Positions 52,471 to 59,539 of a DNA stretch of 64,000 nucleotides are shown piece after piece; the stretch's first letter is position 1; the number at the start of each line of letters is the position of its first letter. The stretch is from Burkholderia lata. GTDB taxonomy: Bacteria > Pseudomonadota > Gammaproteobacteria > Burkholderiales > Burkholderiaceae. The stretch spans positions 1 through 64,000 of the forward strand of contig NZ_CABVQK010000021.1 of NCBI RefSeq assembly GCF_902499335.1. Direction: 5' to 3'. Under the pieces are notes generated by a model. It was not told where the DNA came from and did no database searches. It was given only the letters and a program-made list of their open reading frames with translations. The position numbers and the translations under genes were made by a program.

Positions 52471-53003
52471 AACGAGACCTGAACGACAAGACCCCGCCCC
52501 CCGACGCAACGCCGCAACGGCACCGCCCGTTCGACGAGGAAGAGCCGCATGCCGATGCGGACGTGCACGCGCACGAGCCGCTCGGCCCCGACGATCAGTT
52601 GTCGCCGCTTCCGCCGAACCCGTACAAGCGCCACCGCGGCATCACGCGCGCGTGGTACGCCCTCAAGCATTCGCTGAACGGCTTTCGCGTCGCGATCCGC
52701 GAGGAGAGCGCGTTTCGCCAGGAACTCACGCTCGCCGCGCTGATGCTCCCGATCGGCGCGTTCGCGCCGGTGCCCGCCGCATCGCGCGCACTGCTGATCG
52801 CATCGGTGCTGCTCGTGCTGATCGTCGAGCTGCTGAACTCGAGCGTCGAGGCCGCGATCGACCGCATCTCGCTCGAGCGCCACGAACTCTCCAAGCGCGC
52901 GAAAGACCTCGGCAGCGCAGCCGTGACGGTCGCGTTGTTCGCATGCGTGACGACGTGGGGCTTCGTGCTCGGACCGGTCATCGCACGCTGGCTCGGCTTC
53001 TAG
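52467..53003 (+). CDS. dgkA: Diacylglycerol kinase (prokaryotic DgkA type)
   Basis: 178 residues from a TTG that overlaps the previous stop codon (TTGA), preceded by GAAGGTG. The DgkA core lies at about 60-175: REESAFRQELTLAA, LLNSSVEAAIDRI, SKRAKDLGSAAV, with three transmembrane helices. E. coli DgkA has 122 residues; the extra 55 N-terminal residues are acidic, His- and Pro-rich and probably disordered. Phosphorylates diacylglycerol to phosphatidate, recycling lipid. A strong GC hairpin at 53009-53023 follows, without a T run. Confidence 0.88.
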   Translation: MKRDLNDKTPPPDATPQRHRPFDEEEPHADADVHAHEPLGPDDQLSPLPPNPYKRHRGITRAWYALKHSLNGFRVAIREESAFRQELTLAALMLPIGAFAPVPAASRALLIASVLLVLIVELLNSSVEAAIDRISLERHELSKRAKDLGSAAVTVALFACVTTWGFVLGPVIARWLGF

Positions 53004-53110
53004 ACGCTGGCCCCGCGGGGGCCCCCGGCGCACTGCCCGCATGCGGCGCTGCACCATGCGCCGCGCGGGGGCTATGAATACGAAATGCCCCGATGTGGCG
53101 AAACCCCGGT

Positions 53111-53116
53111 TTATAA
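53111..53116 (+). promoter_or_regulatory. Candidate -10 box (TATAAT) upstream of the TetR gene
   Basis: A perfect TATAAT consensus stands 95 bases before the TetR start in an otherwise GC-rich region. No good -35 hexamer is seen 16-18 bases upstream, so an activator or weak -35 is implied. Confidence 0.45.
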
Positions 53117-53211
53117 TCGTCCGCTAGACATAGAACAGCAACCCGCGCCGGACGAATCACGCAGCATCGATTGCAGCGCCCGCCAGTCCGGCACACACAG
53201 GGCCGGACGAC

Positions 53212-53970
53212 ATGGAAGCGAAACCTCCCCGCCGCACCCGCGAACGGATTCTCGAGTTGTCGTTGAAACTCTTCAACGAGATCGGCGAGCCGAACGTCAC
53301 GACCACGACGATCGCCGAGGAAATGGAAATCAGTCCAGGCAACCTGTACTACCATTTCCGCAACAAGGACGACATCATCAACAGCATCTTCGCGCAGTTC
53401 GAGCAGCAGATCGAACGGCGGCTGCGCTTTCCCGAAGATCATCGTCCGACGATCGACGAAACCTGGTCGTACCTGCAGTACATGGCCGATTTCATGTGGA
53501 CCTACCGGTTCCTGTATCGCGACCTCAACGACCTGCTCGCCCGCAACCGCACGCTCGAGACGCACTTCAAGCAGATCATCAGCCACAAGGTGCGCTTCGC
53601 GCGCGACATGTGCGAGCTGCTCGTGTCCGACGCCGAGATGGTCGCGACGCCCGCCGAGATCGAGGTCATCGCCACCAACATGGCCGTCATTTCGACGTAC
53701 TGGCTGTCGTATCAATACGTGATGCATCCGCGCAAGTACAACGACCAGGACGCGATCCGCGAGGAACTGCACCAGGTCAGCATGCACGTGATCTCCGTGA
53801 TGGCGCCGTACCTGCGCGGCCGTTCGCGCCAGCTGTTCGACGACCTGGTTTCCGGCAAGCTGCCGAAGCGCCAGTTCACCGACTACCTGCCGCCGCGCGA
53901 CGGTTCGCCGCGCCCCGCCGGCAGCCCGGTCACCGCTGGGCAGGCTCCCGCCAAGGATTCCAAGCAATGA
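53212..53970 (+). CDS. TetR/AcrR family transcriptional regulator
   Basis: 252 residues. N-terminal TetR HTH (RTRERILELSLKLFNEIGEPNVTTTTIAEEMEISPGNLYYHFRNKDDII, about 7-57). The C-terminal ligand/dimer domain is all-helical and rich in Tyr and His, and the last 30 residues are Pro-rich. Effector unknown. Its stop overlaps the LOG gene start (ATGA), so the two are co-translated. Confidence 0.88.
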   Translation: MEAKPPRRTRERILELSLKLFNEIGEPNVTTTTIAEEMEISPGNLYYHFRNKDDIINSIFAQFEQQIERRLRFPEDHRPTIDETWSYLQYMADFMWTYRFLYRDLNDLLARNRTLETHFKQIISHKVRFARDMCELLVSDAEMVATPAEIEVIATNMAVISTYWLSYQYVMHPRKYNDQDAIREELHQVSMHVISVMAPYLRGRSRQLFDDLVSGKLPKRQFTDYLPPRDGSPRPAGSPVTAGQAPAKDSKQ

Positions 53971-54548
53971 AGGCAGTTTGTGTTTACTGCGGCTCGTCGT
54001 CCGGCGTGCGGCCCGTCTATGCCGACGCCGCGCGTGCATTCGGCCGCGCGCTCGTCGACGCGGGCCTCACGCTCGTCTACGGCGGTGGCCGGGTCGGCCT
54101 GATGGGCGTGATCGCCGACGAAGTGATGGCGGCCGGCGGCCGGGCGGTCGGCGTGATCCCCGAACTGCTCGTCGACAAGGAAGTCGGCCATACGGGGCTG
54201 TCGGAACTGCACGTCGTGCCCGACATGCACCACCGCAAGAAAATGATGGCGGACCTCTCCGACGCGTTCGTCGCGATGCCCGGCGGCGCCGGCACGCTCG
54301 AGGAACTCTTCGAGGTCTACACGTGGGCGCAGCTCGGCTATCACCGCAAGCCCGTCGCGCTCTACAACATCGATTCGTTCTACGATCCGCTGATCGCGCT
54401 GCTGCGTCACACGGTCGACGAGGGCTTCATGCGTCCGGCCTATTTCGATGCGCTGTGCGTCGAATCGGAACCCGTCGAACTGATCGAGCGGCTGCGTCGC
54501 TACCAGCCGCCTGTCCACGACAAGTGGGCACCCGACGCAGCCAAGTAA
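53967..54548 (+). CDS. LOG family protein (nucleoside 5'-monophosphate phosphoribohydrolase)
   Basis: 193 residues. LOG signatures: VYCGSSSGVRPVY, YGGGRVGLMGVIAD and the catalytic MPGGAGTLEELFE (PGGxGTxxE, about 98-110). LOG enzymes cleave AMP-type nucleotides to base and ribose 5-phosphate, and in plants and some bacteria activate cytokinins. Coupled to the TetR regulator by ATGA. Substrate in this organism is not established. Confidence 0.9.
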   Translation: MKAVCVYCGSSSGVRPVYADAARAFGRALVDAGLTLVYGGGRVGLMGVIADEVMAAGGRAVGVIPELLVDKEVGHTGLSELHVVPDMHHRKKMMADLSDAFVAMPGGAGTLEELFEVYTWAQLGYHRKPVALYNIDSFYDPLIALLRHTVDEGFMRPAYFDALCVESEPVELIERLRRYQPPVHDKWAPDAAK

Positions 54549-54570
54549 CCGTCACCGGAACCCGCACGCG

Positions 54571-55332
54571 ATGACCGCACCGTCCGACCGCAAGGCCGTC
54601 CTCATCACCGGCGCGAGCCGCGGCATCGGCCGCGCGACCGCCGTGCTCGCGGCCGAGCGCGGCTGGGACGTCGGCATCAACTACGCGCGCGACGCGGCGG
54701 CGGCCGAACTCACCGCACAGGCCGTCCGCGACGCGGGCGGCCGTGCGTGCATCGTCGCGGGCGACGTCACGAACGAAACCGACGTCGTCGCGATGTTCGA
54801 CACCGTCACGGCCGCTTTCGGCCGCTTCGATGCGCTCGTCAACAACGCGGGCATCGTCGCGCCGTCGATGCCGCTCGCCGACATGCCGGCCGACCGGCTG
54901 CGGCGGATGTTCGACACCAACGTGCTCGGCGCTTACCTGTGCGCGCGCGAAGCCGCACGCCGGCTGTCCACCGATCGCGGCGGCCGCGGCGGCGCGATCG
55001 TCAACGTATCGTCGATCGCCTCCCGGCTCGGCTCGCCGAATGAATACGTCGATTATGCGGGGTCGAAAGGCGCGGTCGACTCGCTGACGATCGGCCTGGC
55101 GAAGGAACTCGGCCCGCACGGCGTGCGCGTCAACGCGGTACGCCCCGGCCTGATCGAGACCGAAATTCACGCGAGCGGCGGCCAGCCTGGCCGTGCGGCC
55201 CGCCTCGGTGCAACGACGCCGCTCGGCCGCGCGGGCGAAGCGCAGGAGATCGCCGAAGCGATCGTCTGGCTGCTGGGCGATGCGGCGTCCTACACGACGG
55301 GCGCCCTGCTCGACGTCGGCGGCGGCCGGTAA
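54571..55332 (+). CDS. Short-chain dehydrogenase/reductase
   Basis: 253 residues, classical SDR. Cofactor motif TGASRGIG (about 13-20), NNAG (about 90), catalytic Ser in VSSIAS and Tyr-x-x-x-Lys in YAGSKGA (about 164-168). The Arg/Asn after strand 2 (INYARD) suggests NADP(H). Resembles glucose-1-dehydrogenase or 3-oxoacyl-ACP-reductase-like SDRs. Twenty-two bases after the LOG gene; substrate unknown. Confidence 0.88.
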   Translation: MTAPSDRKAVLITGASRGIGRATAVLAAERGWDVGINYARDAAAAELTAQAVRDAGGRACIVAGDVTNETDVVAMFDTVTAAFGRFDALVNNAGIVAPSMPLADMPADRLRRMFDTNVLGAYLCAREAARRLSTDRGGRGGAIVNVSSIASRLGSPNEYVDYAGSKGAVDSLTIGLAKELGPHGVRVNAVRPGLIETEIHASGGQPGRAARLGATTPLGRAGEAQEIAEAIVWLLGDAASYTTGALLDVGGGR

Positions 55333-55399
55333 TTCCCCACTGCGGTGCATCAAAAACCGCCGCCCACAACAATCCGTCGTCACGACACCACAAATCTCC

Positions 55400-55443
55400 A
55401 CAATTCCGTGACACGAACGGTAAACCACCGTAACAATTCCGTG
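55400..55443 (+). repeat. 11-bp direct repeats 33 bp apart flanking an inverted repeat
   Basis: ACAATTCCGTG occurs at 55400-55410 and 55433-55443, a spacing of three helical turns. Between them ACGGT-AAACC-ACCGT (55417-55431) is a 5-bp inverted repeat. The group lies 120-160 bases before the GT39 start, as expected for an activator or repressor site. Confidence 0.55.
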
Positions 55444-55561
55444 GTCTACTAGCGGGCATTCAGACAGGTGTCATAAACACTCGTCCGTTACGCCTTGATG
55501 TGACCCCAATCGGTCCTGCCCATGCCGCCGGACCGCCTCGACTCGACCCGAGATTCCTTCC

Positions 55562-57454
55562 ATGCCTGGAACCGCAGCGCCCAGCCGGCGACGCACGACT
55601 GTGCCCGCTCCGGCCCAGCTCACCCGCTCGACAGCCGACACCGACCTCACTGCAACGCTCGACGCTGCCGGCACGCCTGTCATCGCCTCGACTGCCGCAA
55701 CCAGCACGACGCGCGAACGCACGCTCCTGCTCGGCTGGCGCGCGTGGCTGTTCGTCGCCGCGCTGATCTGTGCGTATACGCTGCCTGGCGTACTCGGTCA
55801 CGATCCGTGGAAGCAGGACGAAACCTACACGTTCGGCATCATCCAGCACATGCTCGAGACCGGCGACTTCGTCGTGCCGACCAATGCCGGCCTGCCGTTC
55901 ATGGAAAAGCCGCCGCTCTACGCATGGGTCGCGACCAGCCTCGCATGGCTGCTGCAGCGCGTGATGCCGCTGCACGACGCGGCGCGGCTCGCGAGCGCGC
56001 TGTTCACCGCGCTTGCGTTCGGCTTCATCGCGCGCGCGGCGCGCGTCACCAGCCGCGCGGACTCCTGGTTCGACCTGCGCGTGATCGGTCCCGTCGTGTT
56101 GAGCGCGGGCACGCTCGTCGTCATCAAGCATATGCACGACATGATGACCGACGTCGCGCTGTTCGCCGGTACGGCGATCGGCTTCTGCGGGCTGATCGAA
56201 CTCGTGATGCAGCACGTCGCGCGCGCGCAGCAGATGCGGCACGGGCTGCCGGTCCGACCGTCGGGCCGCTGGGCGGCGCCGCTCTTCGGCGCGGGCGTCG
56301 GCATCGCGCTGATGACGAAGGGGCTGTTCGTGCCGCTCGTGTTCGCGGCCACGCTCGTCGGCACGCTGGTGCTCTATCCGGCCTGCCGCACCCGCTCGTT
56401 CGCGCGCTCGCTCGGCGTCGCCGCGCTCGTGTTCGCGCCATTCGCGCTCGTCTGGCCGATCGCGCTGTTCCTGCGCTCCGAGACGCTGTTCATGACGTGG
56501 TTCTGGGATAACAACGTCGGCCGCTTCTTCGGTTTCTCCGTCCCCGAACTGGGCGCGGAAAACGACAAGCCGTTCTTCATCCTGCGCGCGTTCCTGCTCG
56601 TCGGCTTCCCGGTCGCGCCGCTCGCGATCGTCGCGCTCGCGCGCGGTGCGTGGCGCGACTGGCGCACGCCGCGCATCGCGCTGCCCGTGATGTTCGTGGC
56701 CATCGGGCTCGCCGTGCTGCAAGTGTCCGCGACGTCGCGCCAGCTCTACATCCTGCCGTTCTTCGCCCCGCTCGCGCTGGTCGCCGCGCAGGCCATCGAA
56801 CGCCTGCCGCGCCGGCTGCATCTCGCGTGGGATTACCTGAGCCGCATCCTGTTCGGCACGGCCGCCGCGCTCGCGTGGGCAATCTGGGCAGTGATGGCCG
56901 ATCCGGCCGCGTCGCGCGCGGATCTCGCGCCGCTCGGCCGCTGGCTGCCGCTCGACTGGACGATGCCGATCGAACCGGCGCTCGTGATCGGTGCGCTCGC
57001 GCTGACGGTCGGCTGGCTGACGCTGCTGCCGAAGCTGCGCACGACGGGCCTCTGGCGCGGTGCACTGTCGTGGGGCGCCGGCGCACTCGTCGCATGGGGG
57101 CTCATTTACACGCTGCTGCTGCCGTGGCTCGACGTCGCGAAGAGCTACCGCTCGGTGTTCGACGACCTGAATGCGCATCTCGCGCTCGAATGGAACGACG
57201 GCGACTGCATGGCGAGCCTGCACGGGCTCGGCGAATCGGAAGCGCCGATGCTGTACTACTTCTCCGGCATCCAGCACACGCCGATCGCCGACGCGAAGAC
57301 GACGCGCTGCACCTGGATGATCGTCCAGGGCGTACGGGCCGTCGATCCGGCGCCCGGCAGCGAATGGAAACTGTTCTGGACGGGTGCGCGCCCGGGCGAC
57401 AACGAAGAACTGCTGCGCGTGTACGTGCGCACGCCCGAACAGCACCTGCAGTAA
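55562..57454 (+). CDS. GT39-family membrane glycosyltransferase (ArnT/PMT type)
   Basis: 630 residues with a 55-residue cytoplasmic N-terminus and about twelve transmembrane helices. The first periplasmic loop contains GHDPWKQDETYTFG, with Asp81 and the Asp86-Glu87 pair, the catalytic region of GT-C enzymes such as ArnT; FMEKPPLYAW follows. These transfer sugars from a polyprenyl-phosphate donor to a lipid or protein on the periplasmic side. Here the acceptor is unknown; L-Ara4N transfer to lipid A is possible but no arn genes are near. Start codon has only a weak ribosome site. Confidence 0.85.
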   Translation: MPGTAAPSRRRTTVPAPAQLTRSTADTDLTATLDAAGTPVIASTAATSTTRERTLLLGWRAWLFVAALICAYTLPGVLGHDPWKQDETYTFGIIQHMLETGDFVVPTNAGLPFMEKPPLYAWVATSLAWLLQRVMPLHDAARLASALFTALAFGFIARAARVTSRADSWFDLRVIGPVVLSAGTLVVIKHMHDMMTDVALFAGTAIGFCGLIELVMQHVARAQQMRHGLPVRPSGRWAAPLFGAGVGIALMTKGLFVPLVFAATLVGTLVLYPACRTRSFARSLGVAALVFAPFALVWPIALFLRSETLFMTWFWDNNVGRFFGFSVPELGAENDKPFFILRAFLLVGFPVAPLAIVALARGAWRDWRTPRIALPVMFVAIGLAVLQVSATSRQLYILPFFAPLALVAAQAIERLPRRLHLAWDYLSRILFGTAAALAWAIWAVMADPAASRADLAPLGRWLPLDWTMPIEPALVIGALALTVGWLTLLPKLRTTGLWRGALSWGAGALVAWGLIYTLLLPWLDVAKSYRSVFDDLNAHLALEWNDGDCMASLHGLGESEAPMLYYFSGIQHTPIADAKTTRCTWMIVQGVRAVDPAPGSEWKLFWTGARPGDNEELLRVYVRTPEQHLQ

Positions 57455-57460
57455 TTTGGG

Positions 57461-57481
57461 GGCACGACGCACCGTCGTGCC
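57461..57481. terminator. Hairpin after the GT39 gene, possible terminator
   Basis: GGCACGAC-GCACC-GTCGTGCC, an 8-bp perfect stem, seven bases past the stop. No T run follows. The rest of the 180-base gap to the convergent DUF924 gene shows nothing I can support. Confidence 0.4.
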
Positions 57482-57634
57482 TGCCCGCGTGCCTGGCGTG
57501 GAGCAATGAGTTCCATCGCCTGAGCAGCGAACCGCCACCGGGCCATCCGCGCCGCCGTACGGCGCTCCCGGCTGACACGGTGCCCGCGATGCTGCAGGCC
57601 CGCCCCTTCCCGCGTCACGCCACGGCCCGGATCT

Positions 57635-58252
57635 TCAGAACGACGAACCAGGCTCGCGAAGAAACGCCGTCTCCTCGTCGCTCGACGTACGACCCAGAAT
57701 CGCGTTCCGGTGCGGAAAGCGGCCGAAGCGCTCGACGACGGCCGCATGCAGCAACGCGAAGCGGTGATAGCTCTCGCACCCCGCCTCGTCGCGAATGCCC
57801 GCGCACAGGCGCACGGCCTCGCGCTGGCTCTCGACCGACTCATCGTGCTCGAATGGCAAATACGCAAACGCGCGGTGATGCCCGCTCGGCAACTGCACGT
57901 CCCAGCCGGCCGCGACGACGCGGCGCGCGAGCGCAAGCGCCTTCGGATCGGCGGCAAACGCGCGCGGCGTGCCGCGATGGATGTTGCGCGAGAACTGGTC
58001 GAGCACGACGATCAACGCAAGCGCCCCCGACGGCGAGCCCGCCCAGTGATCGCATGCGCCGTCGCACGCGGCGTCGAGCAATGCGCCGTAACGCGTGCGC
58101 AGTACGTCGTCGAACGCCGCGCCGCCGTTGAACCAGACCTTGCGGTCCTGCCCGAATTCGGCCGAGCCCGGCTCGCCGAACCAGAAATCCAGAATCTCCC
58201 GCGCTTGCGGATCGAGCGCCGCCGCGCTCGCGTGGGTGGTGTCAATCGTCAT
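57635..58252 (-). CDS. DUF924 family protein
   Basis: 205 residues. Recognised by ILDFWFGEPGS at the start and LDQFSRNIHRGTPRAFAADPKAL in the middle; predicted TPR-like helical fold. Function unknown. The ATG overlaps the stop of the alanyl-tRNA editing gene (ATGA), so they are coupled. The frame is open far upstream but that is the shadow of the preceding gene. Confidence 0.88.
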   Translation of the reverse strand: MTIDTTHASAAALDPQAREILDFWFGEPGSAEFGQDRKVWFNGGAAFDDVLRTRYGALLDAACDGACDHWAGSPSGALALIVVLDQFSRNIHRGTPRAFAADPKALALARRVVAAGWDVQLPSGHHRAFAYLPFEHDESVESQREAVRLCAGIRDEAGCESYHRFALLHAAVVERFGRFPHRNAILGRTSSDEETAFLREPGSSF

Positions 58253-58980
58253 GCAAACTCCAGTACGAGGCGCCGGGTGCGCGCGCTCTTCTTTTCCAGT
58301 TTCGCGACCCGCAGCTCGCCGATTTCGGCCGTGTTGCGCACATGCGTGCCGCCGCACGGCTGCAGGTCGACCTGCTCGATGCGCAGCAGCCGCACGCGGC
58401 CGAGGCCCATCGGCGGCTTCACGCTCATCGTGCGCACGAGGTCCGGCCGCGCGGCCATCTCGTCGTCGGTGATCCATTCGGTCGAGACCGGGTGCGCGCC
58501 GACCACCAGGCCGGCGAGGCGTTGCTCGACATCGTCGCGGTCGATCGCGTCGGACGTCGCGAAATCGAGGCGCACGTAGTCGGCCGTCACGCTGCAGCCG
58601 TCGACCGCGTACGGCAGCACCGCGCACATCAGGTGCGCGGCCGTATGCAGGCGCATGTGGCGGTAGCGGCGCAGCCAGTCGATCTCCGCGACCACGCGCG
58701 TGCCGGCTGCGAGCGCCGCGACGCGCGCCTCCTGCCCCGGTGCGGGCACGTGCACGGCATCGTCGGGCGTCGCGCCGTCGAACCTGGCCTTGCGCGTATC
58801 GGCAATCGCGATCGTGCTGCCGTCGGGCAGCGTCAGCGTGCCGGTGTCGCCGGCCTGGCCGCCGCCGAGCGGATAGAACACGGTGCGGTCGAGCCGGATG
58901 CCGTCGTCGCCGACGGCCAGGACGACCGCGTCGCATTGCGTGAGGTACGCGTCTTCGCGAAACAGCGCTTGTGTCGTCAT
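58249..58980 (-). CDS. Alanyl-tRNA editing protein (AlaX type)
   Basis: 243 residues. Free-standing editing domain related to the AlaRS C-terminal half. Zinc ligands His112 and His116 (HTAAH) and Cys209 and His213 (CGGTH) are complete, and FYPLGGGQAGDTG marks the N-terminal barrel. It deacylates Ser- or Gly-mischarged tRNA-Ala. Length fits AlaX-M/L forms. First gene of the pair with DUF924. Confidence 0.92.
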   Translation of the reverse strand: MTTQALFREDAYLTQCDAVVLAVGDDGIRLDRTVFYPLGGGQAGDTGTLTLPDGSTIAIADTRKARFDGATPDDAVHVPAPGQEARVAALAAGTRVVAEIDWLRRYRHMRLHTAAHLMCAVLPYAVDGCSVTADYVRLDFATSDAIDRDDVEQRLAGLVVGAHPVSTEWITDDEMAARPDLVRTMSVKPPMGLGRVRLLRIEQVDLQPCGGTHVRNTAEIGELRVAKLEKKSARTRRLVLEFA

Positions 58981-59085
58981 CGGGCGAGCCTCGTATCGAT
59001 TGGGGGAAGCGGCCAGTGTCGCGCCGTGCGGTGCGCGCGCCCAGACGCAGATCGTCCCGTGCGCAGGCGGCGGCGTACCGGTCGA

Positions 59086-59496
59086 TCAACCGGGCCGGTT
59101 GCGCATCCAGTCGGCCGTGTCGTAGAACGAATGCATGAGCCGCTCGCGCAGCGGCTCGGGCAGGCCGATGTCGTCCATCGCCCACGCCATGCAGCGCAGC
59201 CACTGGTCGCGCTCGACCGACGCGATCGGGAACGGCAGGTGCCGTGCGCGCAGCCGCGGATGGCCGAACCGGCTGATGTAGTGGTCGGGGCCGCCGAGCC
59301 ACCCGCACAGGAACCAGAACAGCTTGTCGCGCGAACCGTCGAGCGACGCCGGATGAACCGCGCGAATCTGCGCGAACTCGGGCTCGAGGTCCATCAGGTC
59401 GTAAAAGCGGTCCACCATTTCGCGCACGCGGGCTTCGCCGCCCACGAGCTCGAACGCCGTCGGCTGCGACGGCGCATCATCATTCATATCGGTCAT
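59086..59496 (-). CDS. Group II truncated haemoglobin
   Basis: 136 residues, 2/2 globin fold. B-helix Phe31-Tyr32 (RFYDLM), proximal His86 in RLRARHLPFPI, and Trp99 at G8 (ERDQWLRCM) mark group II. Binds O2 or NO with haem; roles in NO or oxygen handling are typical. Start may be 59496 or the in-frame ATG at 59487; neither has a strong ribosome site. It follows the large permease gene by 43 bases. Confidence 0.88.
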   Translation of the reverse strand: MTDMNDDAPSQPTAFELVGGEARVREMVDRFYDLMDLEPEFAQIRAVHPASLDGSRDKLFWFLCGWLGGPDHYISRFGHPRLRARHLPFPIASVERDQWLRCMAWAMDDIGLPEPLRERLMHSFYDTADWMRNRPG

Positions 59497-59539
59497 ACGG
59501 ATAGTCGGAAAACGGGATCTTCGGGGCCGCCGGCGACGC

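Noticed and set aside
53009..53023. GGCCCC-GCG-GGGGCC hairpin after dgkA as a terminator
   Set aside because: Stable stem but no T run on either strand; kept only as a note on dgkA.
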